Part shown: positions 16,168 to 24,747 of the stretch, one piece after another | Layout: each line of letters opens with the position of its first letter | How positions within the stretch are numbered: position 1 is the stretch's first letter | Source of the DNA: Paludibacteraceae bacterium | GTDB lineage: Bacteria; Bacteroidota; Bacteroidia; Bacteroidales; Paludibacteraceae | Assembly (NCBI GenBank): GCA_017457295.1 | Contig: JAFTHS010000003.1 | Span: 1-47,066 of the forward strand | Length of the DNA stretch: 47,066 nt | Reading direction: 5' to 3' | Position numbers and translations under genes: made by a program | Notes under the pieces: model-generated | What the model saw: only the letters and a program-made list of their open reading frames with translations | Database searches by the model: none | Told to the model about the DNA's origin: nothing

Positions 16168-18666
16168 ATGGCGAGAAGAATTACAAGACCCTCAATGCCG
16201 ACTACGGCAGGCAATACACGCAAACCAATTACTGTTAAAAACACTTCGGTTAAGGATTTTTTTATGTCTGCGTGGGATATTATTAATAGCCAACAGTTTC
16301 GTCTGGTGGCGGCTATTGTGTTGATTTTTACGGCTTTAATGTTGTTGATTGCATATGTGAGTTTCTTCTTTACGGGGGCTAACGATGCTTCTATTATTGA
16401 ATTGACTGCCGATCGCAGGGCATTGCGCGAAGGGATTACTAATGCTTTGGGTTTGCCCGGGGCAGTAGCTTCCAAATGGCTGATTGATGGTACGTTTGGT
16501 GTGATTATGGTATTGCCAATAGTTCTTCTAGGGGTATATGCTCTTCGCCTAGTATTTGATTTTGCATTGAAGGGTTGGAAGTGGCTGTTTGCTTCTATTT
16601 TTGTTGTGCTATGGGCTTCTATCTTTTTTGGATTCTTACAAGAAATCATCGGATTAAATGTCTTTTTCCGTCTAGGAGGAGCTTTTGGTCAATTTGTTTC
16701 CATTTGGGCAATTTCGTATGTTCAGCCGTTGGGAGTTGCTTTGATACTTCTTGTGTTGATTGTGATTTTTGGCATTGTGGTGGATAAAAACTTTATTGCT
16801 CATTGCCAATCTGTATGTGTTTGGATTTCAGGCATCTTTAAGAAGAAAGAGAAAACGATAGATGAAGATTATGATGTTCATGAAGAACCTATATCAGAAG
16901 ATGTTTCTATGCCGATGGATATTATTGTTGAGCCAATAGAGGAAGACTCTGCTAATATAGAACATGTTATAGATGTTCAGGTTGAGTCGCCTCAAGATGA
17001 AGAGATTGTGTCAATTTCTGTGGAAGAACCTCAAGGGGATATTAATGTATCTGTGGAAGAGGTGAAAGAGGTAGAACTTTCAGAGAATGATCCCGAATAC
17101 CTGCTCAAGAAACTCGGTCCATATGACCCCCGCAAGGATTTGGAACACTACAAGTTCCCATCGCTATCATTGCTGAAAGTGTATGACAACGAGACTGCAC
17201 CCGTCATCAACCAAGAGGAGCAACAAGCCAATGCCAACCGCATTGTAACGACATTGCGCAACTATGGCATTGAAATTGAGTCAATTAAAGCGACTGTAGG
17301 TCCTACCGTAACGCTCTATGAGATTGTGCCTCAGGCAGGTGTGCGCATCTCGAAGATTCAAAACTTGGAGAACGATATTATGCTCTCGCTATCGGCGATG
17401 GGTATTCGTATCATTGCCCCTATCCCTGGCAAAGGTACTATCGGTATTGAGGTGCCCAACGAGAAGCCACAAGTAGTGTCAATGCACTCGGTAATCGCCT
17501 CTAAACGCTTTCAAGAGGAGCAAAAAATGAAGTTGCCAATCTCGATCGGACGCACCATTACCAACGAGGTGTTTATGTTCGACCTGGCCAAGACCCCTCA
17601 CCTCCTTGTAGCAGGTGCTACAGGTCAAGGTAAGTCGGTAGCCATCAATGCGATTATCACTTCACTCCTCTACAAGAAGCACCCAGCAGAATTGAAGTTC
17701 GTGATGGTGGACCCTAAGATGGTAGAGTTTGCCCCATACAAACCACTGTTGCGACACTATCTGGCTGCTACACCTAACACCGAAGATGAGAATATCGTCA
17801 TTGTAGATTGCGACAAGGTGGTTAATACCCTTAATTCGCTTGTGATTGAGATGGAGAACCGCTACAAACTGCTGATGGATGCGGGTGTACGTAATCTAGA
17901 AGACTACAACGATAAGTTTGTGTCCCGACGCCTGAATCCAGAAAAGCTAGTTGCTGAATCACTCCACCACCAGTTCTTGCCATATATCGTGATCATCATC
18001 GATGAGTATGGCGACTTTATCATGCAAGCAGGCAAGCAAGTGGAGACACCTATCGCACGTATCACGCAGAAAGCGCGTGCCGTAGGTATGCACATGATTC
18101 TCGCTACCCAACGTCCTTCGGTGAATATCGTGACGGGTGTCATCAAAGCGAATATCCCAACGCGTATCGCCTTGCGCACACAATCCGTAGTAGATTCGCG
18201 CACCGTGCTTGACACTAAGGGTGCTGACCAACTCATCGGTCGAGGCGACATGCTCTATTCGGGTAATGGCAATATCACCCGCCTGCAATGTGCTTTTGTG
18301 GATACGCCAGAGGTGGACGCCATAGTGGAACATATTGAGAAACAGCAACATTACTTCGAACCATATCAGTTGCCAGAGTATATCCCAGAGGGTAGCGAAG
18401 GCGAAGCATTGGCTCCTGGTGCTGTGGATCTGAAGCGCCTCGACCCAATGTTTGCGGACGTGGCGCGCTATGTGGTGACCAAGCAGGAGGGTTCTACCTC
18501 GCGCCTGCAACGTGCATTTGAGATTGGCTACAACCGCGCTGGTAAACTCTCCGACCAACTCGAAGCAGCAGGTATCGTCGGACCAAACAAAGGTCCAAAG
18601 GGGCGCGATGTGTTGATTCAAAGTTTGGATGAATTGGATAAGAAATTAGAGGAACTCGGATGTTGA
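16168..18666 (+). CDS. ftsK: DNA translocase FtsK
   Basis: FtsK is the septal ATP-driven pump that clears chromosome ends and helps dimer resolution during division. The 832-residue product has four hydrophobic segments in residues ~45-215, an acidic low-complexity linker at ~230-305, and the motor domain: Walker A LVAGATGQGKSVAIN near 483, Walker B YIVIIIDEYGDF near 608, and ATQRPSVNIVTG near 648. The C-terminal gamma winged helix (TSRLQRAFEIGYNRAGKL) occupies ~770-832 and would read polar DNA motifs. The start follows from the promoter position. Codon choice shifts visibly from A/T-ending to C-ending codons around 17,100, where the linker meets the motor. The lolA-like gene downstream is a known neighbour of ftsK in Bacteroidetes. 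Confidence 0.96.
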   Translation: MARRITRPSMPTTAGNTRKPITVKNTSVKDFFMSAWDIINSQQFRLVAAIVLIFTALMLLIAYVSFFFTGANDASIIELTADRRALREGITNALGLPGAVASKWLIDGTFGVIMVLPIVLLGVYALRLVFDFALKGWKWLFASIFVVLWASIFFGFLQEIIGLNVFFRLGGAFGQFVSIWAISYVQPLGVALILLVLIVIFGIVVDKNFIAHCQSVCVWISGIFKKKEKTIDEDYDVHEEPISEDVSMPMDIIVEPIEEDSANIEHVIDVQVESPQDEEIVSISVEEPQGDINVSVEEVKEVELSENDPEYLLKKLGPYDPRKDLEHYKFPSLSLLKVYDNETAPVINQEEQQANANRIVTTLRNYGIEIESIKATVGPTVTLYEIVPQAGVRISKIQNLENDIMLSLSAMGIRIIAPIPGKGTIGIEVPNEKPQVVSMHSVIASKRFQEEQKMKLPISIGRTITNEVFMFDLAKTPHLLVAGATGQGKSVAINAIITSLLYKKHPAELKFVMVDPKMVEFAPYKPLLRHYLAATPNTEDENIVIVDCDKVVNTLNSLVIEMENRYKLLMDAGVRNLEDYNDKFVSRRLNPEKLVAESLHHQFLPYIVIIIDEYGDFIMQAGKQVETPIARITQKARAVGMHMILATQRPSVNIVTGVIKANIPTRIALRTQSVVDSRTVLDTKGADQLIGRGDMLYSGNGNITRLQCAFVDTPEVDAIVEHIEKQQHYFEPYQLPEYIPEGSEGEALAPGAVDLKRLDPMFADVARYVVTKQEGSTSRLQRAFEIGYNRAGKLSDQLEAAGIVGPNKGPKGRDVLIQSLDELDKKLEELGC

Positions 18667-18686
18667 GTAAGAAGATATCTTAGTGG

Positions 18687-18761
18687 CTATAGAGTGTCTA
18701 TAGAATGGCTGTTAGTTACATGATAACTACGGCAACGACACGGCAACGACACGGCAACGAG
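18687..18761. repeat. Two 11-bp tandem repeats between ftsK and the lolA-like gene
   Basis: Two units (CTATAGAGTGT and CTATAGAATGG) lie at 18687-18708, and three units of ACGGCAACGAC lie at 18729-18761, the last imperfect. The two arrays share a period of 11 but not a sequence. Confidence 0.8.
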
Positions 18762-18802
18762 ATTGGCTTACTCTGAGAGAAAACTACAATATTTATAACG
18801 TT

Positions 18803-19357
18803 ATGAAGTTACTACTAATCATATTTACCGTTCTTCAATCCCTTTTGGCGGCATTGGAGCAAAAGACTTTGGTTTCGGATTTTTCAATCAGCATAGCCGA
18901 ACAACAAGCGCAACCCATGACTTATACAGGCGATTTGGCTATGCACGGCAAGCAATTTACACTGAGTATGTTTGCTATGGATGCTGCCTATGATGGTAAC
19001 ACCTTATATATGTATAGCGAAGATACGGAGGAACTAACTCTCTCCACGCCTGCGGAAGAAGAGCTATTGCAAACCAATCCTTTCCTCTATGCGCAAGCTC
19101 TGTTGCCCGTGTGTCAATATGCCGAGAAACAGGTGGGCGACAAGACACAAATGACCTTAACTCCTAACGACCAATCGGCAGGAGTAGCGAAGTTTGTGCT
19201 GCGCGTAGAAACAACGACGTTGTTGCCCACTAACGTGGAGATTCACGAGACAGATGGCAAACTCACCACGCTGCGTCTCAACAATGCTCACTATACAGAT
19301 GAAACACCCTCTTTCACTATCGAAAAAGAAGGTGCATTCATCAACGATTTGAGATAA
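18803..19357 (+). CDS. LolA-like outer-membrane lipoprotein carrier protein
   Basis: The 184-residue product has a short N-terminal hydrophobic signal (MKLLLIIFTVLQSLLAA) followed by the LolA-type half-barrel pattern of short beta strands: FSISIAEQQAQPMTYTGDLAMHGKQFTLSM near 30-59, then YDGNTLYMYSEDTEELTLSTP near 64-84. LolA shuttles lipoproteins across the periplasm to the outer membrane. Similarity is judged by strand pattern and by position after ftsK, a recurrent Bacteroidetes pairing, rather than by strict motifs. It is probably co-transcribed with ftsK and trxB. A general periplasmic lipid-binding role remains possible. Confidence 0.8.
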   Translation: MKLLLIIFTVLQSLLAALEQKTLVSDFSISIAEQQAQPMTYTGDLAMHGKQFTLSMFAMDAAYDGNTLYMYSEDTEELTLSTPAEEELLQTNPFLYAQALLPVCQYAEKQVGDKTQMTLTPNDQSAGVAKFVLRVETTTLLPTNVEIHETDGKLTTLRLNNAHYTDETPSFTIEKEGAFINDLR

Positions 19358-19365
19358 CCTTTAGA

Positions 19366-19395
19366 ACTCTTAAAAACTTTTGAAACTTTTAAAAC
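19366..19395. repeat. Degenerate 9-bp repeat upstream of trxB
   Basis: Units ACTCTTAAAA, ACTTTTGAA and ACTTTTAAA fill the gap just before trxB. They resemble the ACTTCTGAA units inside trmO at 20863-20898, only about 1.5 kb away. Confidence 0.7.
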
Positions 19396-19404
19396 GTATA
19401 TAAT

Positions 19405-20331
19405 ATGAAATGTCTTATTATCGGCTCTGGCCCTGCGGGCTATACCGCAGCTATTTATGCTTCACGTGCTAACCTCCAACCTGTTCTCATTGAGGGTATG
19501 CAAGTAGGTGGACAACTAATGATTACCACCGAGGTGGAGAACTTTCCGGGTTATCCAGATGGCGTAGAACCCTATCAAATGATGGATGACATGCGTCGTC
19601 AAGCGGAGCGTTTCGGCACCCAATTCGTATCTGGTATGGTTACAAAGGTGGACTTCTCTTGCTCACCAAAGAAAGTGTGGGTAGAGGACGACCAACTCTA
19701 CGAAGCAGACACCGTGATTATTGCCACAGGTGCAAGTGCAAAATTCCTCGGCATTCAATCCGAAGAAGACTACAAAGGTCGTGGTGTGTCGGCTTGTGCT
19801 ACTTGCGACGGCTTCTTCTATCGCAAAAAGACGGTAGCTGTAGTAGGTGGTGGTGATACCGCTTGCGAAGAGGCAAACTACTTGGCAGGACTATGCGAGA
19901 AAGTATATATGATTGTGCGCAAACCCTATCTCCGTGCATCAGAAATCATGCAACAACGTGTGAAGAACAATCCAAAGATTGAGATATTGTTTGAGCACAA
20001 CACCCGCAATCTCACTGGCGAAAACAAAGTGGAGGGTGCTGATCTCATCTACAAAAAAGGTACACCCGAAGAGGAGATTCGCCATATCGCTATTGATGGC
20101 TTCTTCCTTGCTATCGGGCATAAGCCTAACACCGACCTCTTTGCGGAATATCTCAACCGCGATGCAGAAGGATATATCGTGGTAGAAGGTGATAGTCCAC
20201 GCACCAACGTGGCAGGTGTATTCGCAGCAGGCGACTGCGCCGACCCACACTACCGCCAAGCCATCGTAGCTGCTGCTAGCGGATGCAAAGCCGCTATGGA
20301 AGCCGAGAAATATGTGGCAGCATTGGGCTAA
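19405..20331 (+). CDS. trxB: Thioredoxin reductase
   Basis: TrxB passes electrons from NADPH through FAD and a disulfide to thioredoxin in the cytoplasm. The 308-residue product has the FAD motif CLIIGSGPAGYTAAIYA at 3-19, the redox pair in SACATCDGFF near 132-141, the NADPH motif VAVVGGGDTACEEA near 147-160, and the closing FAD motif GVFAAGDCAD near 271-280. Length and order are normal for the low-molecular-weight form. It follows the lolA-like gene by 47 bases on the same strand; the gap is largely a 9-bp repeat. No nearby thioredoxin gene is seen. Confidence 0.96.
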   Translation: MKCLIIGSGPAGYTAAIYASRANLQPVLIEGMQVGGQLMITTEVENFPGYPDGVEPYQMMDDMRRQAERFGTQFVSGMVTKVDFSCSPKKVWVEDDQLYEADTVIIATGASAKFLGIQSEEDYKGRGVSACATCDGFFYRKKTVAVVGGGDTACEEANYLAGLCEKVYMIVRKPYLRASEIMQQRVKNNPKIEILFEHNTRNLTGENKVEGADLIYKKGTPEEEIRHIAIDGFFLAIGHKPNTDLFAEYLNRDAEGYIVVEGDSPRTNVAGVFAAGDCADPHYRQAIVAAASGCKAAMEAEKYVAALG

Positions 20332-20374
20332 AAATAAAGAAAATGTGCTTTTTTTGAAAAAAAGTACCAAAACA

Positions 20375-20406
20375 TTTGGTCAGTTCAAAAAAAAGCAGTA
20401 CCTTTG
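20375..20406 (+). promoter_or_regulatory. Bacteroidetes-type promoter for tRNA-Phe
   Basis: TTTG (20375-20378), a 20-base spacer and TACCTTTG (20399-20406). The segment GCAGTACCTTTGCA and a following CGATTTCGA recur almost exactly at the promoter of the TonB receptor gene (26241-26266). Confidence 0.75.
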
Positions 20407-20452
20407 CAGCCGATTTCGAGAAATCATGACCTAGTCGAAGTAATTTCGAAGA

Positions 20453-20525
20453 GGTGCCATAGCTCAGTTGGTAGAGCAAAGGACTGAAAATCCTTGTGTC
20501 CCCGGTTCGATTCCTGGTGGCACCA
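20453..20525 (+). tRNA. tRNA-Phe (GAA anticodon)
   Basis: A 73-base cloverleaf: the acceptor stem GGTGCCA pairs with TGGCACC, the D arm is GCTCAGTTGGTAGAGC, the anticodon stem AAGGA/TCCTT encloses loop CTGAAAA, and the T loop is TTCGATT. The CCA end is not encoded. The T stem CCCGG/CCTGG has one C-T mismatch in its middle pair. Confidence 0.93.
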
Positions 20526-20528
20526 CAG

Positions 20529-20560
20529 AAAGACTTCGATTCGAAGTCTTTTTGTTTTTT
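20529..20560 (+). terminator. Rho-independent terminator after tRNA-Phe
   Basis: The 10-base stem AAAGACTTCG/CGAAGTCTTT with a three-base loop is followed by a T-rich tract (TTTGTTTTTT). It lies four bases after the mature tRNA end. Confidence 0.85.
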
Positions 20561-20643
20561 TACATAACAATCTATACTAAACTATACCCTACAGCAAGAC
20601 ACTATGTCACAATATATCATATCAAACGACATTACATTATACC

Positions 20644-21390
20644 ATGCAATTGCAAGTCATAGCCCACGCCCGTAATGGCTTTTCACAGAAATTTGGTATT
20701 CCACGCCAAAGTCGGGAAGAATCGTGCATAGAGACACATATTGTATTTACGCCCGCGTATCGCGTGCGCGAGGCATTGCGTGGCGTAGAGGAATATTCCC
20801 ACTTATGGTTGTTATGGGGATTTTCTGAAGTTGGAAATTCTAACACCATTAAAGTGGCTACAACTCTTGAAACTTCTGAAATATCTGAAACTTCCAAGAC
20901 ATTATCTTGGTCTCCTACGGTTCGCCCCCCGCGTTTGGGTGGTAATAAACGTATGGGTGTGTTCGCCACACGTTCTCCTTTCCGTCCTAATCCTATTGGA
21001 TTGACAAGTGTGCGATTGCTTCGGGTGGAAGATACAACAGAGAATGGATTGGTATTAGTGGTTTCTGGAGCCGATTTATTGGATGGGACACCCATTTATG
21101 ATATCAAACCTTATTTAGCATTCTCGGATAGCCATCCAAATGCAAAGAATGGATTTGCAGAAGCTACACAAGACTATCATTTGAAAGTGCATGTTGATGA
21201 AGATTTGCTTCAAGATGCCTTGCGCAAAGGTTGTCCATGGGTAGCGCTAGAGGAGATACTTAGCCAAGATCCACGTCCAGCTTATCAAAACGACCCAGAA
21301 CGCATATACCATATGGACTATGCAGGGTGGAAAATAGACTTTTCTATAAATAATGCAACCGTTTGCGTGAGGGAAATGGACCTTTTGTAG
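20644..21390 (+). CDS. trmO: tRNA (N6-threonylcarbamoyladenosine37-N6)-methyltransferase TrmO
   Basis: TrmO (formerly TsaA/YaeB) methylates the t6A base next to the anticodon of certain tRNAs, using S-adenosylmethionine. The 248-residue product carries the family signature in order: GIPRQS near 18-23, GVEEYSHLWLLWGF near 47-60, PTVRPPRLGGNKRMGVFATRSPFRPNPIGLTSVRLL near 91-126, and DGTPIYDIKPYL near 147-158. Between GFSEV and WSPTVRPP the family normally has only a few residues; here there are about 25, including a 12-residue stretch (74-85, TLETSEISETSK) encoded by a 9-bp repeat. The frame is intact. No promoter of the usual type is seen in the 80 bases upstream. Confidence 0.92.
   Translation: MQLQVIAHARNGFSQKFGIPRQSREESCIETHIVFTPAYRVREALRGVEEYSHLWLLWGFSEVGNSNTIKVATTLETSEISETSKTLSWSPTVRPPRLGGNKRMGVFATRSPFRPNPIGLTSVRLLRVEDTTENGLVLVVSGADLLDGTPIYDIKPYLAFSDSHPNAKNGFAEATQDYHLKVHVDEDLLQDALRKGCPWVALEEILSQDPRPAYQNDPERIYHMDYAGWKIDFSINNATVCVREMDLL
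20863..20898. repeat. 9-bp tandem repeat, four units, inside trmO
   Basis: Units ACTCTTGAA, ACTTCTGAA, ATATCTGAA and ACTTCCAAG are in frame and encode TLETSEISETSK. They lie exactly in the extra loop of the protein. Confidence 0.85.
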
Positions 21391-21397
21391 ATGATAA

Positions 21398-21429
21398 TTT
21401 GCCTATGTGCAAAAAAATGCCTAACTTTG
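21398..21429 (+). promoter_or_regulatory. Bacteroidetes-type promoter for the amylase gene
   Basis: TTTG (21398-21401), 20-base spacer, TAACTTTG (21422-21429), then a 28-base A/T-rich leader to the ATG at 21458. The -33 box starts eight bases after the trmO stop. Confidence 0.8.
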
Positions 21430-21457
21430 TAGCCAAATTAATAAAAATATAATACTA

Positions 21458-24400
21458 ATGAAAAAAATCTCCTTCGTTCTTCTAGCACTTGTATGTGCAA
21501 TTTTTGTTAATGCAAAAGTAATTTATTTAGTACCTAATGATTGGCGATCGGATGGGGCTGCGTTGTTTGTGCATTCTTGGGGCGGCGGTTCTGATATCGC
21601 AGGAAAGATGACGAAAGTATCTGATAATCTGTATCAATTTGAAATAGGTGCAAATTCTAATTGCCTTTTTGTAAGGCAAGATCCTGCTTTAGGTAATCAA
21701 ATTAATTGGGACCAAAAGTGGAACCAAACGGCGGATTTGGCTATTCCTGCAGATAAAAACTGCTATACCATTACAGGTTGGGGACCTAATGATGGTTCTT
21801 GGAGTACACAAGGCAATGTCACTCCTCCTACTCCAGACCCTAATGCTAAGTATTATGTGACAGGTACTGCGGAGTTGGTGGGTGCTGATAAGGCGTGGAG
21901 CGCGACTGCTATTGAAATGACGAAAAATGCAGATAATACCTTTACTCACACATTCAGTGATTTAGCAGCAGGTGTCGTATATCGCATGAAAATTACTAAT
22001 GGAACTTGGGAACAAAACTGGGGATTCTCCGCTGTGCAAAACGCTCCACAGGGTGTTGCTGATGATGGCGATGGCAACGTGGTCTTTAAATTGGCTACAA
22101 AAGGTAATGTGGATGTTGCTTTCAATGGCGTAAGCATCACTGTAAAGGGTGATTTTACAGACGAGAAACCAATTAACGCTAACTCCGTTCCTTCGGAATG
22201 TGAGGATGTTATGTTACAAGCGTTTTATTACGACTCTTATAGAGAAGGAGCTCCTGGCGATGTTCTTATTAACGGAAAACAACTAGGAAATACTAAATGG
22301 AATGTGCTTCTTGCTCAATCAGGTGAGATAGGTTCTTACTTTGATCTCGTGTGGTTGCCACCATCAAGCAAATCGGAAGGTGGAACGGGCTATCACCCAA
22401 CTCAATATAGTAACCAAAATTCGGATTGGGGAAAACAAATTGAGCTTTTGGAATTCATCAAGCGAATGCATGCGGTTGATACAAAAGTGGTTGCTGACAT
22501 TGTGATTAATCATGCTGGTACCAAATCTTCTTGGTGCGATTTCCACACACAGTACTTTGGCGAGTATGGTACTTTCGAACCAGATGCTTCTTGGATAGCT
22601 CAATCAGATGAAGTGAATAATGCTGCGGATGCTGGCGATTGCAAAGGCAAAGCTACTGGACAAGAAGACGGCGGCTATAATATGCAAGACAACTATCCGT
22701 CTGCTCGCGATTGGGCACACGCCAATCCTAAAGTGCAAGAGATGATGAAGGCGTATCTCAAATGGATGAAAAATGTCATTGGCTTCGACGGTTGGCGATA
22801 TGACTATGCACAGGGCTTCAAGGGCAAATACATTGATATGTACAATACTGCTTCGGAGAACTACTTCTCGGTAGTGGAGTTCTGGAATGGTGACATGAAC
22901 AACATCAAGAGCTACCTCAATGATGTAAACTGGAATACATTAGCATTTGACTTTAGCACCAAATATTCCGCTATTCAAGGTATTGCTGATGGTAATTATC
23001 AAAAATGTATGGGCTCTGGACTCTTGGGGGCAGGCTTGAGCAAGTATGCGGTAACATTCGTAGATAGCCATGATACTTATTTTGGATGTCAAGGCGGACG
23101 AGATAACAATGACGAGATTGGCGGTTGTGGTAAATCTATGGAGGACTACAACAAAGATCGTGTGCTTGGTGCTAATGCCTTTATCCTCTCTATGCCAGGT
23201 GTACCATGTGTGTTCTATCCTCATTGGGCAAAATACAAAGACGCTATTGGCAAGATGGTATTAGCACGTAAGGCTGCGGGTGTGCATTCTGAATCCAAAG
23301 TCACCGACGAGGCAGGCAATGGCTACTACAAATCAACCATCACGGGTAAACGTGGCTCTATTCGTCTGTTGCTTGGTCCTAATAGTGGATTCAATACCAC
23401 TCCTCAGGGTTATAAATTGGCATATAAGGGAGGCAATTTCGCAATGTATTACACTACTACCGAAGCTGAAGTACCTGTATTGAGCATTACTTCTTCTACC
23501 ATTTATAAGACAGATACTTTTGTCGTAGAAATGAATGCCATTGCATTGAGCGGAACACCAACTATTTATTATACAATAGATGGCTCCGATCCTATTACTT
23601 CTGCGACTAAGAAGACATACACGTCTGCGTTTACTATCCAGGGAACTACTACTGTGAAAGCTTATGCAGAACTCAATGGCGTGAAATCAGCAGTACAAGA
23701 GGCTACATATACGTACCAAGAGCCACAACAAACGCCATTAACGTTGAAGTTCTTGCCTCCTGCGGATTGGGAAGCTGCGTATTTGTATGCTTGGGATGGT
23801 GCTTCTTTGGGAGCTTGGCCTGGTATGGAATGGAAAACTAAAGATGCTGAAGGTTGGTTGTATCACGTGTTTGATAGCAGTGTGCGTGAAGTAAATATTC
23901 TATTCAATAATGGATCTGATGAACAAAAGTCAAGTGACATCTTCTTGGATCAAGACGCTTGCTACAAGTGGGAGGGTGGAGATGCCGTATTGAGCGATGA
24001 ATGTTCTTCGGCTATCCCTTTCCAGTTGATTGTATCGCCTGAAGGTAAAGTCTATAAGACAGATACATTAGAAGTTAAGATGACTGCCGTTGGAGGTAGT
24101 GATGCTACTCAAATCTACTACACGTTGGATGGTACTGATCCTAAAGATGCTTCTGCTTTGCAAACATATGCAAGTCCTATCCTCATCAATGGCAATGTAA
24201 CATTGAAGGCGTATGCAGAAGATGGAGATGCCCAAACGGAGGTGCAAACACATGTATATACTTACGAAACTCCCCAAGCAACTCCTTTGACTATTGGTTT
24301 CCGCAAACCAGATGATTGGGAGAAGGTGTATTTGTATAGTTGGAATGAGGGCGGCGCAACCAAATATACGGGCGATTGGCCAGGTTCGGAGATGACCACA

Positions 24401-24703
24401 ATGAATGATCGTGGTATATATACTCATCAGTTTGATGCTGCGGTTAAGGAGGTGAACTTTATCTTCAATAATGGTTCTGGAACTCAAACTGCGGACTTGT
24501 GGACAGATGAGGATGTTTGCTATGGTTGGGAAGGTGCTAAAGCCGTAAAGATAGATTGCTCAGGAACCGACGTGGAGAATGTACCAACCGTCACAACCCC
24601 AATGCTGGATATTACTCGTCCAATGTACAATATCCTTGGCCAAAAAGTAGGTGCAAGTTATCATGGCATTGTAATACAGAATGGACATAAATACCTTCGT
24701 TGA
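21458..24703 (+). CDS. Secreted multidomain alpha-amylase (GH13) with T9SS tail
   Basis: The 1,081-residue product has a signal peptide (MKKISFVLLALVCAIFVNA). An N-terminal beta module spans ~20-125, and a module at ~132-234 is shared with the next gene's product. The GH13 barrel covers ~245-625, with ADIVINH near 346-352, nucleophile Asp449 in GWRYDYA, acid/base Glu474 in VVEFW and Asp539 in DSHD. Two pairs of a chitobiase-C-terminal-like domain (~672-752, ~853-935) and a CBM26-like starch-binding domain with YLYAW or YLYSW (~758-845, ~941-1030) follow. The tail MYNILGQKVGASYHGIVIQNG near 1056-1076 resembles a type A T9SS sorting signal. It should cleave internal alpha-1,4 bonds of starch outside the cell or on its surface. 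Confidence 0.95.
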   Translation: MKKISFVLLALVCAIFVNAKVIYLVPNDWRSDGAALFVHSWGGGSDIAGKMTKVSDNLYQFEIGANSNCLFVRQDPALGNQINWDQKWNQTADLAIPADKNCYTITGWGPNDGSWSTQGNVTPPTPDPNAKYYVTGTAELVGADKAWSATAIEMTKNADNTFTHTFSDLAAGVVYRMKITNGTWEQNWGFSAVQNAPQGVADDGDGNVVFKLATKGNVDVAFNGVSITVKGDFTDEKPINANSVPSECEDVMLQAFYYDSYREGAPGDVLINGKQLGNTKWNVLLAQSGEIGSYFDLVWLPPSSKSEGGTGYHPTQYSNQNSDWGKQIELLEFIKRMHAVDTKVVADIVINHAGTKSSWCDFHTQYFGEYGTFEPDASWIAQSDEVNNAADAGDCKGKATGQEDGGYNMQDNYPSARDWAHANPKVQEMMKAYLKWMKNVIGFDGWRYDYAQGFKGKYIDMYNTASENYFSVVEFWNGDMNNIKSYLNDVNWNTLAFDFSTKYSAIQGIADGNYQKCMGSGLLGAGLSKYAVTFVDSHDTYFGCQGGRDNNDEIGGCGKSMEDYNKDRVLGANAFILSMPGVPCVFYPHWAKYKDAIGKMVLARKAAGVHSESKVTDEAGNGYYKSTITGKRGSIRLLLGPNSGFNTTPQGYKLAYKGGNFAMYYTTTEAEVPVLSITSSTIYKTDTFVVEMNAIALSGTPTIYYTIDGSDPITSATKKTYTSAFTIQGTTTVKAYAELNGVKSAVQEATYTYQEPQQTPLTLKFLPPADWEAAYLYAWDGASLGAWPGMEWKTKDAEGWLYHVFDSSVREVNILFNNGSDEQKSSDIFLDQDACYKWEGGDAVLSDECSSAIPFQLIVSPEGKVYKTDTLEVKMTAVGGSDATQIYYTLDGTDPKDASALQTYASPILINGNVTLKAYAEDGDAQTEVQTHVYTYETPQATPLTIGFRKPDDWEKVYLYSWNEGGATKYTGDWPGSEMTTMNDRGIYTHQFDAAVKEVNFIFNNGSGTQTADLWTDEDVCYGWEGAKAVKIDCSGTDVENVPTVTTPMLDITRPMYNILGQKVGASYHGIVIQNGHKYLR

Positions 24704-24747
24704 TGTTTTATAAATACAAATTATAATTAACTTAAAATCATTTTATT

